Assembly: GCA_964632365.1 (NCBI GenBank)
Contig: CAZWDR010000015.1
Location: forward strand, 1 to 33,224
DNA: 33,224 bases
Source: ZC4RG30 sp964632365
GTDB lineage: Bacteria; Pseudomonadota; Gammaproteobacteria; Steroidobacterales; Steroidobacteraceae
Direction of reading: 5' to 3'
Shown: in pieces, positions 25,334 to 32,796 of the stretch
How the letters are laid out: each line of letters starts with the position of its first letter
Position numbering within the stretch: position 1 is the stretch's first letter
Made by a program: the position numbers and the translations under genes
The notes under the pieces: generated by a model
Told to the model about the DNA's origin: nothing
The model's input: the letters and a program-made list of their open reading frames with translations, nothing else
The model's database searches: none

Positions 25334-25762
25334 AGCCAGCATCTGCTGGCTTCGCGCGAGACGGCCGAGTTGCGTGCCGAGGATTTGCATCTGGGCCAGT
25401 CGCTGGCACGCGTGCTGATCGAATATGGCATCGAAGCGGCGCGTCCGTGGCAGCGCCATCCCGCCGCCACGCATGCAGCGCTGTTTGCGCTGGCCGCCGT
25501 CGAGGCGCGTGCGCCGGCTTTCGACAGCGCGCTGGCGTTCGCGTGGGCCTGGGCCGAGAACCAGGTCACCGCCGCGGTGAAACTGTTCCCGCTCGGCCAG
25601 AGCGCCGGCCAGCGCATGCTCGAAACCATCCGCACCCGCCTGCCGCAGTTCGTGGCGCAGGCTGCCGCAATCGCCGATGACGACATCGGTTCTGCCACAC
25701 CTGGCGCCATGCTGGCCAGTTGCTGGCACGAGACCCAGTACACCCGTCTGTTCCGCTCCTGA
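25334..25762 (+). CDS. ureF: Urease accessory protein UreF, 5' end lost in assembly gap
   Basis: The 142 visible residues are the C-terminal part of UreF: LLASRETAELRAEDLHLGQSLARVL, then AFAWAWAENQVTAAVKLFPLGQSAGQRML, IADDDIGSATPGAMLASCWHETQYTRLFRS. The final HETQYxRLFRS is the UreF hallmark. UreF links UreD and UreG in the nickel-insertion complex. Start and N-terminus are missing. A genuine UreE-UreF fusion is known in Bordetella, so a fusion here cannot be excluded until the gap is closed, but the apparent one is an artefact. Confidence 0.93.
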   Translation, partial: SQHLLASRETAELRAEDLHLGQSLARVLIEYGIEAARPWQRHPAATHAALFALAAVEARAPAFDSALAFAWAWAENQVTAAVKLFPLGQSAGQRMLETIRTRLPQFVAQAAAIADDDIGSATPGAMLASCWHETQYTRLFRS

Positions 25763-25771
25763 GGAGGTCCC

Positions 25772-26350
25772 TTGCACATCGCTCCCCTGCTTCTCCGATC
25801 GCTGTTCCCCGCGCTGCTCGCCGCGCTGCTGCCAGGCGTCGCGCTCGCGCATCCGGGTCACGGCGAAGGCTCGCACCTGATCGAAGGTGTCCTGCATCCC
25901 CTGACCGGCCTGGACCATCTGCTGATGCTCACCGCGATCAGCGCCTGGGCCGCGCAACTGCAGCCGACGGGGCGCGTGCTCGTGTCGCTGTGCCTCGCGC
26001 TGTTCGTCGGCATCGGGGCGACCCTTCACGCCGGCGGCAGCGCGTTGCTCGAGGTGGCCATTGCGCTGACCGTGATCGGGGCCGGTGTGCTGCTGGCGGT
26101 TGGCCGGCGCTGGCCGCTGTGGGCGAGTGGACTGCTCGCCTCAGCGTTTGCGTCCATCCACGGGCTCGCCCATGGCGCCGAAGGCCCGGCGCACAGCATG
26201 GCCTATGTCGCGGGACTGCTGGTGGCCACCGGTGGTTACGCGCTGACCATCAGCTTCATCGCGGCGCGCCTGCAATCACATCGCGTGTGGTGGCGCGCTG
26301 CCGGAGCGCTCAGCGCGGCAACGGGCGGGGCGGCGCTGGTCGCTGGCTGA
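25772..26350 (+). CDS. HupE/UreJ family nickel permease
   Basis: A 192-residue membrane protein with a cleavable signal peptide (cleavage ALA-HPGH). HPGHGEG at the mature N-terminus, LHPLTGLDHLLML and IHGLAHGAEGP are the HupE/UreJ signatures; the His and Asp residues are thought to bind nickel. About six membrane helices. TTG start with GAGGAGG directly upstream, 9 bp after ureF, so it is the last gene of the urease operon and supplies the cofactor metal. Confidence 0.92.
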   Translation: MHIAPLLLRSLFPALLAALLPGVALAHPGHGEGSHLIEGVLHPLTGLDHLLMLTAISAWAAQLQPTGRVLVSLCLALFVGIGATLHAGGSALLEVAIALTVIGAGVLLAVGRRWPLWASGLLASAFASIHGLAHGAEGPAHSMAYVAGLLVATGGYALTISFIAARLQSHRVWWRAAGALSAATGGAALVAG

Positions 26351-26406
26351 GAGCCGGCAGGGCTGCGATGCGGTCGCGCTCACCGGGCATGCTCGGACCC
26401 AGTGAA

Positions 26407-26447
26407 AGGCACGCGCTTCACCGTCGGCCTTCCGCGGCAGCGTGCCT
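26407..26447. terminator. Inverted repeat between convergent genes
   Basis: AGGCACGC (26407-26414) and GCGTGCCT (26440-26447) are perfect complements around a 25-nt loop that can itself pair partly. It lies in the 111-bp space between the convergent nickel permease gene and the next minus-strand operon, where a bidirectional terminator is expected. No T-run. Confidence 0.4.
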
Positions 26448-26461
26448 GAGGCGACGCTCCT

Positions 26462-26932
26462 TCAGAAGATCCGGTCGCACATCGGCCCTGTTTCCATGAA
26501 GTTGTTGCGATGCCAGGCGTCGACGCGCCGCGCGAGCCCCGGATGGGGCGAGCGCACCAGCGAGATGATCCCGGCCAGCAGATGGACTGGCAGATAGAGA
26601 GGGCCGAGGATCTCGCCCTGCTGTGTGTGGCGGAATTCCTCTCGCCCGATCGTGTGGCCAGCGGGTGAATCGCGGAAGCAACGGTTCGGCATCTGCGGCG
26701 CGCGGGCCGGTCCGTAGATGATCACATTGCCCAAGGTCATCGCCGTGAGCATCAGCGCATTGTTGTGAAACTGGATGGCATTGTGGCCCAGCGAGACGCG
26801 TGGGCGCGTTCCCGCCGCGAGGCCCGCAAGGTGGCCCAGCACACCATAGACCAGGCCCAGCAGCGTGTTCGGCAGGTTCCACACCTTGCCGACGACGCCC
26901 ATCGTGCAGCGCAGGGCATTGCAGGCCCGCAT
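26462..26932 (-). CDS. Unknown membrane-associated protein, last gene of the flavoprotein operon
   Basis: A 156-residue protein I cannot assign. Two hydrophobic stretches are visible (LLGLVYGVLGHLAGLAAG and GPLYLPVHLLAGIIS). A conserved-looking polar core lies between and after them: HTIGREEFRHTQQGEILG, then WHRNNFMETGP near the end. The EExxHTxQ arrangement recalls proteins with predicted membrane zinc sites, but the HExxH motif itself is not present. The ATG lies 10 bp after the preceding stop, with GAGG overlapping that stop. It is the fifth gene of the operon, suggesting an accessory or membrane-anchor role, which is inference. Confidence 0.7.
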   Translation of the reverse strand: MRACNALRCTMGVVGKVWNLPNTLLGLVYGVLGHLAGLAAGTRPRVSLGHNAIQFHNNALMLTAMTLGNVIIYGPARAPQMPNRCFRDSPAGHTIGREEFRHTQQGEILGPLYLPVHLLAGIISLVRSPHPGLARRVDAWHRNNFMETGPMCDRIF

Positions 26933-26942
26933 GCGCGTGGCC

Positions 26943-27356
26943 TCAGGCGATCAGCCACACCATCGCGTTGCTGTCCGCGTCGAAGCGCTGGTAGCGCACG
27001 CGGCGGCGGGTCTCCGCCGCCAGGCCGCGGATCATCACGAATTCGATCCACGGCGTGACGCCCAGCAGCCGCGTGGCAGGATCCTGCAGCAACGCGGCTT
27101 GCTCGCCGCGCCACATGCGGACCGGATCCGCGTCGAGCGTCAGCAGGCGCGAACCGTTGGCATCGAGACGGGCGCGCACTTCCGCGGGAAGCTGCAGGCG
27201 GCGGTCCTGCAAGACGACGGTCGTGCCGTCCGCTTCCGGCAGTGCGTCAGCCGCGGCGGAGGGTGTGGTGCTGGCAGCGGCCGGTGCCGCCGCAGCGAGC
27301 ATCATGGCGCCGCCAGACAGCGCCAGCAGTTCGCGCCGGTTCAAAGCAATCTTCAT
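26943..27356 (-). CDS. Small exported protein with Tat-like signal, unknown function
   Basis: A 137-residue protein beginning MKIALNRRELLALSGGAMMLAAAAPAAAS, with paired arginines before a hydrophobic stretch and an Ala-rich cleavage site, typical of twin-arginine export. The mature part (VVLQDRRLQLPAEVRARLDANGSRLLTLDADPVRMWRGE...) matches no family I recognise. It overlaps the cytochrome gene by ATGA. Tat export suggests it folds or binds a cofactor before export, or travels with a partner such as the flavoprotein. Confidence 0.75.
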   Translation of the reverse strand: MKIALNRRELLALSGGAMMLAAAAPAAASTTPSAAADALPEADGTTVVLQDRRLQLPAEVRARLDANGSRLLTLDADPVRMWRGEQAALLQDPATRLLGVTPWIEFVMIRGLAAETRRRVRYQRFDADSNAMVWLIA

Positions 27357-27745
27357 GGCCTGCCCCTCGACAGATAGTTGGCGATCGCCGCAAGCTCCGC
27401 GTCACTGACCTCGGCACGTGGCATGCGCGGCATGTTCAGCACGCCGGTGCGCACCACTGTCTGCACGAACGCGGCAGAAAGATCGGCGCGCTGCTCGAGA
27501 AATCCTTCACTGGCATCGCCGGGCCGGCGCGCCAGGATGCCCACCGCCATGCCGATCGTCTGGTGGCACATGCCGCAGCGCTGCGTGTAAAGGGCCTTGC
27601 CATCCTGCGCCGGCGCAGCCTGCGCACGCATTGCGGTGGCGCCGGCGCCTGCCATGCCCGGGGTGTCGTTGCCGGTACCCGTGGCACACCCGCCGAGGGT
27701 CAGCAGCGCGCTTGCGAGCGTGATCCGGATGATTGAACCGCTCAT
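27353..27745 (-). CDS. c-type cytochrome lipoprotein, electron acceptor of the flavoprotein
   Basis: A 130-residue protein. Lipobox LGGC (Cys20), a short flexible linker, then one haem site CGMCH (residues 57-61) and a candidate axial Met in NMPRMPRAEVSDAEL, followed by the terminal helix AAIANYLSRG. It overlaps both neighbours by ATGA. By analogy with the cytochrome subunit of p-cresol methylhydroxylase and eugenol hydroxylase, it should take electrons from the flavoprotein encoded upstream. The lipid anchor is a difference from the soluble PchC type. Confidence 0.9.
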   Translation of the reverse strand: MSGSIIRITLASALLTLGGCATGTGNDTPGMAGAGATAMRAQAAPAQDGKALYTQRCGMCHQTIGMAVGILARRPGDASEGFLEQRADLSAAFVQTVVRTGVLNMPRMPRAEVSDAELAAIANYLSRGRP

Positions 27746-29310
27746 GCGCGCAGGTGCCGGTAGCGCTCCGGCCAGATGCCGCTCTTGCCCGGCGCGAGGA
27801 TGCCATTGGGATCCAGCGCATCCTTGATGGTCTCGTTCGCGCGGCGCAGCGCGTTGTCGTTGAAGTCGTAGGTCGACGCGACCAGGTCCATGTAGTCGAT
27901 GTGCGTGCGGTACTCGCCATAGCGCTTCTCGGTGGCGTCGTTCACCAGCGCGCGGAAGAACCCGTTCACGCGCGACATCATGTCGGCGTCATCCTTGTTG
28001 AACAGCACCTGGTTCACGTTGACGATGCTGCGCTCGCCCATCGCGAAGGAGCCGTGGTAGTCCATGCCGAACTCGCGATAGCGGTCATAGGTGCGGCGGA
28101 ACTGCTCCATCGCCGCGCGGCCGTTGGCTGGCAGCACCGGCGAATAGCCGATGTGGCCGCCGCGTCCGCCGTGCCAGGCCGCATTGGCCATCGGGAACGT
28201 GATCGGCACGCCCGCGAATGCTGCCTGGCCGGGCGCCGGGTTCAGCGGCTCGCCCTGCTTCCAGCGCGAGATGCGGATGGGCTGGTTGGTCTGCTTCTGG
28301 AACTGCTGCTGGATCACCGTGGCCTGTGCCTCGTTGACCGCCTCGTAGCCATAGAGCCTGAGGCTGATCGACCACCAGCCGATGCCGAACCGCTCGCGGA
28401 TCGCCGCGATCACATCGTCGGGCAGCGCATCGGGCTTGTCGTACCACTCCTTGCGGGTGGTCAGCACGGCCGCGCCGCGCAGCCAGCTGCCGATCGATGG
28501 CGACTGCTGCAGCAGCCCGTCGCGGCGCATGCCGGCGACCAGGTCCACCGCCCAGCCGAGGTCGTCGGCGTTCTCCAGTTCCATGTCGAGGCCGATCATC
28601 GACTCCGGCGCGGGCATCATCCACACGCCGGCCTTCGTGACCACGCCGTAGTTGGACTGCACGAACATCTGCTCCCACGACGGCCCGAAGCCATAGCGGT
28701 ACAGATGCCAGGTGGGCGATCCGGTCATCGCGCCCATGCCGGTGCGCATCAGCTCGCCACTGGGCAGCACCACTTCCATGCCGCAGAGCTTCTCGGTGTG
28801 CTGGCCATAGGTGGTATAGCCCACGCCGCGATCGAGCGCGTTGCCGAGCACCGAGCCCCAGCTGTTGCCCGGAACGGAGGTCCAGTAAGGCAGCTTGTTC
28901 TGCTGCACGTAGTCGTAGAGATCGTAGAAGCCGACGCCGGGCTCCACCACGGCGACGCCGTTCTCGGCGTCGAACTCGATCTTCTTCATGCGCGACAGGT
29001 CGAGCACGACCGAGCCCTTGACCACCGGTGCGGCGCCGCCATAGCCGAAGTTCTTGCCGCGGCTGATCGGCCACAGCGGCACCTTGTGCCGGTTCGCCGC
29101 ACGCACCACTTCCTGCACTTCGGCGGCGGTGAGCGGCGCGACGGCGGCCGACGGCGCATGCGCGGCCTCATCCACCGCGAAATGATCCAGATAGGTATCG
29201 CGGTCGAGGTCGGTGGCCAGCACCCACTGCTCGCCGACGATGCCGGCGAAGTCCTTCAGCGCGCGATCGAGCTGCGCGGCAGAGAGGCCCGGAGGCAGCG
29301 CCAGGCGCAT
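27742..29310 (-). CDS. VAO/p-cresol methylhydroxylase-type FAD-binding oxidoreductase
   Basis: A 522-residue flavoprotein. The FAD-binding PCMH domain (~55-230) has PLWPISRGKNFGYGGAAPVVKGSVVLDLSRM and GNALDRGVGYTTYGQH; D160 in the latter may be the catalytic acid/base seen in this family. The C-terminal cap contains GGRGGHIGYSPV, where H386 is a candidate covalent FAD ligand, at nearly the position used by eugenol oxidase (H390). It ends NDPNGIL-like (DALDPNGILAPGKSGIWP). Expected reaction: oxidation of a 4-alkylphenol or aryl alcohol, with electrons going to the adjoining cytochrome. No signal peptide is seen. Substrate not predictable. Confidence 0.92.
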   Translation of the reverse strand: MRLALPPGLSAAQLDRALKDFAGIVGEQWVLATDLDRDTYLDHFAVDEAAHAPSAAVAPLTAAEVQEVVRAANRHKVPLWPISRGKNFGYGGAAPVVKGSVVLDLSRMKKIEFDAENGVAVVEPGVGFYDLYDYVQQNKLPYWTSVPGNSWGSVLGNALDRGVGYTTYGQHTEKLCGMEVVLPSGELMRTGMGAMTGSPTWHLYRYGFGPSWEQMFVQSNYGVVTKAGVWMMPAPESMIGLDMELENADDLGWAVDLVAGMRRDGLLQQSPSIGSWLRGAAVLTTRKEWYDKPDALPDDVIAAIRERFGIGWWSISLRLYGYEAVNEAQATVIQQQFQKQTNQPIRISRWKQGEPLNPAPGQAAFAGVPITFPMANAAWHGGRGGHIGYSPVLPANGRAAMEQFRRTYDRYREFGMDYHGSFAMGERSIVNVNQVLFNKDDADMMSRVNGFFRALVNDATEKRYGEYRTHIDYMDLVASTYDFNDNALRRANETIKDALDPNGILAPGKSGIWPERYRHLRA

Positions 29311-29816
29311 CAGGTCACCTTGTAGTAACGCACGAGATTGCCATCGGGCTTGCGCTCGCCGATGCCCACGAACACGTGCTTGGTGAGCCAGTCATGCTTG
29401 CCGACGCTGGTCTCGAAGGTGGGCGAGGCGCGCAGGTAATACTCCGCATGCGGCACCGGCGCGCCGCCCTCGAAGGCCCACTTGCGCAGGCGGTCCATCA
29501 CATCGGGCGTGCGGCCCCACAGGAAACCCTTGTTGTGCAGCAGGATCAGCGTGCCGTCGTCTTCCTCGAGCATGTAGCGGGCATCGAACACCGCCACGTC
29601 GTCGGGCCGGAACAGCGCGTAGTCGCCGCCGGAGTTGGGCACCGCCTTGCCCTTGAGCTTCGGGCCGTGGAACTCACCGGAATCCACATAGACCGCGCTG
29701 CGCACGCCACCGGTAGCCAGCGGCGTGATCTGCTGGACGCGCGTGAATCGCAGCCTCACCTCGAGCGCGAACTCGAAGCGTGGCGTATCCATCGTCGAAA
29801 GCTGTTCCGGATCCAT
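29310..29816 (-). CDS. DUF3237 domain protein
   Basis: A 168-residue single-domain protein. FEFALEVRLRFTRVQQITPLATGGVRSAVYVDSGEFHGPKLKGKAVPNSGGDYALFRPDD is the DUF3237 core; the domain is a beta-barrel of unknown function often found with aromatic and steroid degradation genes. GGGGGA precedes the ATG, supporting this start over a second Met at codon 9. It is the first gene of the operon and its stop overlaps the flavoprotein start (TGATG). Confidence 0.88.
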   Translation of the reverse strand: MDPEQLSTMDTPRFEFALEVRLRFTRVQQITPLATGGVRSAVYVDSGEFHGPKLKGKAVPNSGGDYALFRPDDVAVFDARYMLEEDDGTLILLHNKGFLWGRTPDVMDRLRKWAFEGGAPVPHAEYYLRASPTFETSVGKHDWLTKHVFVGIGERKPDGNLVRYYKVT

Positions 29817-29870
29817 TCTTCCCCCTGGCTCGGTGCGCCGGCGCGGCCGGGCGCGGCTGGCCCGATGTTA

Positions 29871-29890
29871 GAATGTCCGGCAGGTCATTC
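29871..29890. promoter_or_regulatory. Imperfect inverted repeat in a divergent promoter region
   Basis: GAATGTCC and GGTCATTC pair at seven of eight positions around GGCA. It lies in the 103-bp region between the divergent DUF3237/flavoprotein operon and the secreted-protein gene, next to a -10-like TAGAAT at 29869-29874. A two-way operator is possible. Confidence 0.4.
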
Positions 29891-29919
29891 CAATCTATTC
29901 CGCATGGGGGTCTTGAACG

Positions 29920-30918
29920 ATGAATGCTCCGCATCGCCGCGCGCTGCTGGGCGCGCTCCTGCTGGGTGGCCTTGCCGCCTCCACGGCAGGCATCGCCGCC
30001 GAGGAATGGATGCCCGATCCGCGCCGCAACGCGGCGCTGCCGAAGGCCACACGCGCCGACCTCTACCGCGCACTCGACGCCTATCTGGCTGCGCTGAAGG
30101 TGCGCGATGCGAACCGCGTCCCCTGGGCTGACCACGTGCGCAACACCGAGAACAACGTGCCGCTGATGGTGGGCGATGGCCTGTGGGGCACGATCACCGC
30201 GCTGGGCGACTATGACCTGCGCTTCGCCGACCCGCTCACCGGCGAGGTCGGCTTCTTCGGCACCGTCACCGAGACCACCGACACCTCGGCCTACACGCTG
30301 CGCCTGAAAGTCATTGGCGGCCGCATCGCCGAGGCCGAGACGCTGATCGTGCGCCAGGCCGACTCCGGCATCCGCTTCGAGGGCCAGGTGTTCGAGCACA
30401 AGCCGGTGCTGAATGAGATCCTGCCGGCCGCGCAGCGCGTGCCGCGCGCGCAGATGATCGCGCTGTCCGACGGCTACTTCGACACGCTGCAGCTCAACGA
30501 CGGCACGCTGTTCACCAAGTTCCACCCCAACTGCGCGCGCATCGAGAACGGCGTGAAGACGACGCACAACTCCGGCTTCACCGTCACGCCGGTGGCAAAG
30601 CTGGGCTGCGAGGAGCAGTTCAAGCTCGGTTACTACCGCTACAACGACCGGATCCGGGGACGGCGCTTCCCGCTGGTCGATGAGGAGCGGGGCCTGGTGC
30701 TGGGCATCGGGTTCATGGACAAGATGGGCCGCATGGGCGACTACCAGCTCACCGATGGCACGCCCACAAAGCCGCTGCTGTACCGCCCGCACACGTTCTA
30801 TCTGTTCGAGCTGTTCAAGCTGAAGGACGGCATGATCGAGCAGATCGAGGCGCACTTCATCACCATCCCCTACAACACCACCTCGCCCTGGGATGACTGG
30901 GCGCGCGAGGACCGGTAG
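29920..30918 (+). CDS. Secreted protein, possible SnoaL/DUF8021-like fold, divergent from flavoprotein operon
   Basis: A 332-residue protein with a signal peptide (RRALLGALLLGGLAASTAGIAA). The mature part appears to hold two related halves. The first (DLYRALDAYLAALKVRDANRVPWADHVRNTENNVPLMVGDGLWGTI) looks like an NTF2/SnoaL-type cone fold; the second (MIALSDGYFDTLQLNDGTLFTKFHPNCARIENGVKTTHN) repeats the same helix-then-loop pattern. Such proteins occur in fungal and bacterial aromatic metabolism, but activity is unknown. Two cysteines (in HPNCARIE and KLGCEEQ) could form a disulfide. Its divergent position suggests it shares regulation and pathway with the flavoprotein operon. Confidence 0.78.
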   Translation: MNAPHRRALLGALLLGGLAASTAGIAAEEWMPDPRRNAALPKATRADLYRALDAYLAALKVRDANRVPWADHVRNTENNVPLMVGDGLWGTITALGDYDLRFADPLTGEVGFFGTVTETTDTSAYTLRLKVIGGRIAEAETLIVRQADSGIRFEGQVFEHKPVLNEILPAAQRVPRAQMIALSDGYFDTLQLNDGTLFTKFHPNCARIENGVKTTHNSGFTVTPVAKLGCEEQFKLGYYRYNDRIRGRRFPLVDEERGLVLGIGFMDKMGRMGDYQLTDGTPTKPLLYRPHTFYLFELFKLKDGMIEQIEAHFITIPYNTTSPWDDWAREDR

Positions 30919-30950
30919 CCAGCAGAATCGCCGGCCCCCGCCGGGTCATG

Positions 30951-30978
30951 CACCGGCCGGGCGCACCACCGGCCGGTG
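30951..30978. terminator. Hairpin between convergent genes
   Basis: CACCGGCCGG and CCGGCCGGTG form a 10-bp perfect stem with an 8-nt loop, in the 86-bp space between the convergent secreted-protein gene and galU. Probable bidirectional terminator; no T-run on either strand. Confidence 0.5.
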
Positions 30979-31004
30979 AGGCCCGGCGCCGCCGGCCCGG
31001 TCAC

Positions 31005-31904
31005 TCAGCAGATGAAGTCCTTCAGATAGGCGCGGAACGGCTCGCCGAGCTTCTCGTGCTTGAGCGCGAACTCGACAGTGGCCTGCAGGTAACCCAGCTT
31101 GCTGCCACAGTCATAGCGCTTGCCCTGGAAGCGATAAGCGAAGATCGGCTCGTCTTTCATCAGCCGCGCAATGCCGTCGGTGAGCTGGATCTCGCCGCCC
31201 GCGCCGGTGCCGATCTGTTCCAGGTGATCGAAGATGGTGGGCGTGAGCACATAGCGCCCCACGACGGCCAGGTTCGATGGGGCCAGGCTGGGCTTCGGCT
31301 TCTCGACGATGGCGCGGATCGCGGCCACCGGCTCGCGCGAGCCCTGCGTATCGACGATGCCGTACTTGTCCGTCTCGGACGGCGCGACCTCCTCGACGCC
31401 CAGCACGGCCGACCAGTCGTTCGCGGCGTGCACGTCGGCCATCTGCTTCAGGCAGGGCGTGTCGGCATCGATCAGGTCGTCGGCCAGGTGCACGAAGAAA
31501 GGCTCGTATCCCACTGCCGGCCGCGCGCACAGCACGGCATGGCCCAGCCCGAGCGGTTCGGGCTGGCGGATGTAGATGCAGGTGGCATTGCGCGGCAGCA
31601 CGCTGCGCAGCGTGTCGGCCAGCTCGGACTTGCCCTGCGCCTCGAGCATCTTCTCGAGTTCGACATCGGTGTCGAAGTGGTCTTCGATGGCGCGCTTGGA
31701 CGAGCCAGTGATGAACACCAGCCGCGTGGCGCCGGCGGCCAGCGCCTCTTCGACGGCATACTGGATCAGCGGCTTGTCGACCACCGGCAGCATCTCCTTC
31801 GGGCTGGCCTTCGTGGCCGGAAGGAAGCGCGTGCCCCGCCCTGCCACGGGAAACACCGCAGTGCGGATCTTCTTGATATCTGTTGCCCGTTTCAGAGTAG
31901 TCAT
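31005..31904 (-). CDS. galU: UTP-glucose-1-phosphate uridylyltransferase
   Basis: A 299-residue nucleotidyltransferase making UDP-glucose for envelope and exopolysaccharide synthesis. Visible motifs: IRTAVFPVAGRGTRFLPATKASPKEMLPVVDKPLIQYAVEEA (nucleotide and sugar-phosphate binding), RQPEPLGLGHAVLCA, HLADDLID, IVEKPKP and GGEIQLTDGIARL. The Arg in VAGRGTRF stands where many GalU proteins have Leu or Met, probably harmless. The start used adds ~10 residues before KKIRTAVFP; a better one is not evident. Single gene. Confidence 0.95.
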   Translation of the reverse strand: MTTLKRATDIKKIRTAVFPVAGRGTRFLPATKASPKEMLPVVDKPLIQYAVEEALAAGATRLVFITGSSKRAIEDHFDTDVELEKMLEAQGKSELADTLRSVLPRNATCIYIRQPEPLGLGHAVLCARPAVGYEPFFVHLADDLIDADTPCLKQMADVHAANDWSAVLGVEEVAPSETDKYGIVDTQGSREPVAAIRAIVEKPKPSLAPSNLAVVGRYVLTPTIFDHLEQIGTGAGGEIQLTDGIARLMKDEPIFAYRFQGKRYDCGSKLGYLQATVEFALKHEKLGEPFRAYLKDFIC

Positions 31905-31988
31905 CGTGCCGCTGCAACCTCCCTGCGGTAATTGGGTGCTGAACGCACCAATGTTACAGGACGCCGCTGCAGCGGCCGATGACGCAGT

Positions 31989-32363
31989 CTACGGTGCCGC
32001 CTGTCGGACGCCTCCGACTGGCGGCTTGGGATCCGCCGGTTTGTTGGCGCCACCCACGGTTTTCGGACGCTGTGCCGGCGCCGCGCCACCATCGGTGCGG
32101 ATCAGGTCGCGGTTCTTGCTGATGGCCGCAGGACCGATGCCCTTGACCAGCGCAAGCTCGTCGGCCGACTTGAACGGACCGTGCTTCTGCCGGTATTCGA
32201 CGATGGACTGCGCGCGCTTGAGGCCAATGCCCTTGAGCTCGCGCGCCAGCGTGGCGGCATCGGCCGTGTTGATGTTGACCTGCGCCGCCGGCACCGACGA
32301 GCCGAACACCAGCAGCAAGAGGCCGAGCAGCAGCGCGAACAGGGACTGTCTGTTGGAAAGCAT
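31989..32363 (-). CDS. ComEA-like helix-hairpin-helix DNA-binding protein
   Basis: A 124-residue protein: N-terminal signal or anchor (LFALLLGLLLLVFGSSVPAAQ), then VNINTADAATLARELKGIGLKRAQSIVEYRQKHGPFKSADELALVKGIGPAAISKNRDLI, a tandem HhH of the ComEA/YbaV type. A Pro/Gly-rich tail of ~35 residues follows. GGAGG lies 5 nt before the ATG. In naturally transformable bacteria such proteins bind incoming DNA in the periplasm; many bacteria keep them without known competence. Confidence 0.9.
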   Translation of the reverse strand: MLSNRQSLFALLLGLLLLVFGSSVPAAQVNINTADAATLARELKGIGLKRAQSIVEYRQKHGPFKSADELALVKGIGPAAISKNRDLIRTDGGAAPAQRPKTVGGANKPADPKPPVGGVRQAAP

Positions 32364-32444
32364 GGAACCTCCGGGTGACCAATGCGGCCACGCCGGCCGC
32401 GCAGGCCAGTCTCGAAGTTCGATGCCGTCGATGGAGAGGTGCTA

Positions 32445-32463
32445 TCGGTGCAGTTCGCACCGA
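32445..32463 (-). terminator. Hairpin after ihfB
   Basis: TCGGTGC and GCACCGA form a 7-bp perfect stem with a 5-nt loop, 11 bp after the ihfB stop on the minus strand. A second inverted repeat (ATCCGC/GCGGAT) spans the stop codon itself. They may end the rpsA-ihfB transcript before the ComEA-like gene. No T-run follows. Confidence 0.4.
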
Positions 32464-32473
32464 AACATCCGCA

Positions 32474-32776
32474 TCAATCGCGGATGGGGGTACCGACGCT
32501 TTCGTTGACCCGCTCGCGCAGGTCCTTGCCGGGCTTGAAATGCGGAACGTGCTTGCCGGCCAGCGCCACCGCTTCACCGGTCTTGGGATTGCGCCCCTGG
32601 CGGGGCGGACGGAAATGCAGCGAGAAGCTGCCGAAGCCCCTGATCTCGATGCGCTGCCCCTGCGAGAGCGCGTCGCTCATGATCTCCAGGATCTGCTTCA
32701 GCGCCAGCTCGACGTCACGCGCCGGCAGGTGCTTCTGCTTCGCCGTGATGATCTCGATCAGTTCCGACTTCGTCAT
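32474..32776 (-). CDS. ihfB: Integration host factor beta subunit
   Basis: A 100-residue DNABII protein: MTKSELIEIITAKQKHLPARDVELALKQILEIMSDALSQGQRIEIRGFGSFSLHFRPPRQGRNPKTGEAVALAGKHVPHFKPGKDLRERV. IEIRGFGSFSLHFRPPRQGRNPKTGE is the DNA-bending arm with the conserved Pro. IHF beta rather than HU is indicated by the sequence around MTKSELIE and by its place right after rpsA. AGGA lies 7 nt before the ATG; a 14-codon upstream extension crosses the hairpin and is not used. Confidence 0.96.
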   Translation of the reverse strand: MTKSELIEIITAKQKHLPARDVELALKQILEIMSDALSQGQRIEIRGFGSFSLHFRPPRQGRNPKTGEAVALAGKHVPHFKPGKDLRERVNESVGTPIRD

Positions 32777-32796
32777 GGCCCGTCCTGGATACGACC

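Noticed and set aside
24935..25762. Single UreE-UreF protein
   Set aside because: The frame continues only through the N block; both parts are incomplete compared with their families.
27733..29325. 530-residue plus-strand open frame opposite the flavoprotein gene
   Set aside because: His/Arg/Ala-rich antisense translation; the minus strand encodes an unambiguous FAD enzyme.
30919..31004. Small gene or RNA in the GC-rich stretch before galU
   Set aside because: Only nested GC palindromes that fit a terminator between convergent genes; no start, ribosome binding site or recognisable RNA fold.
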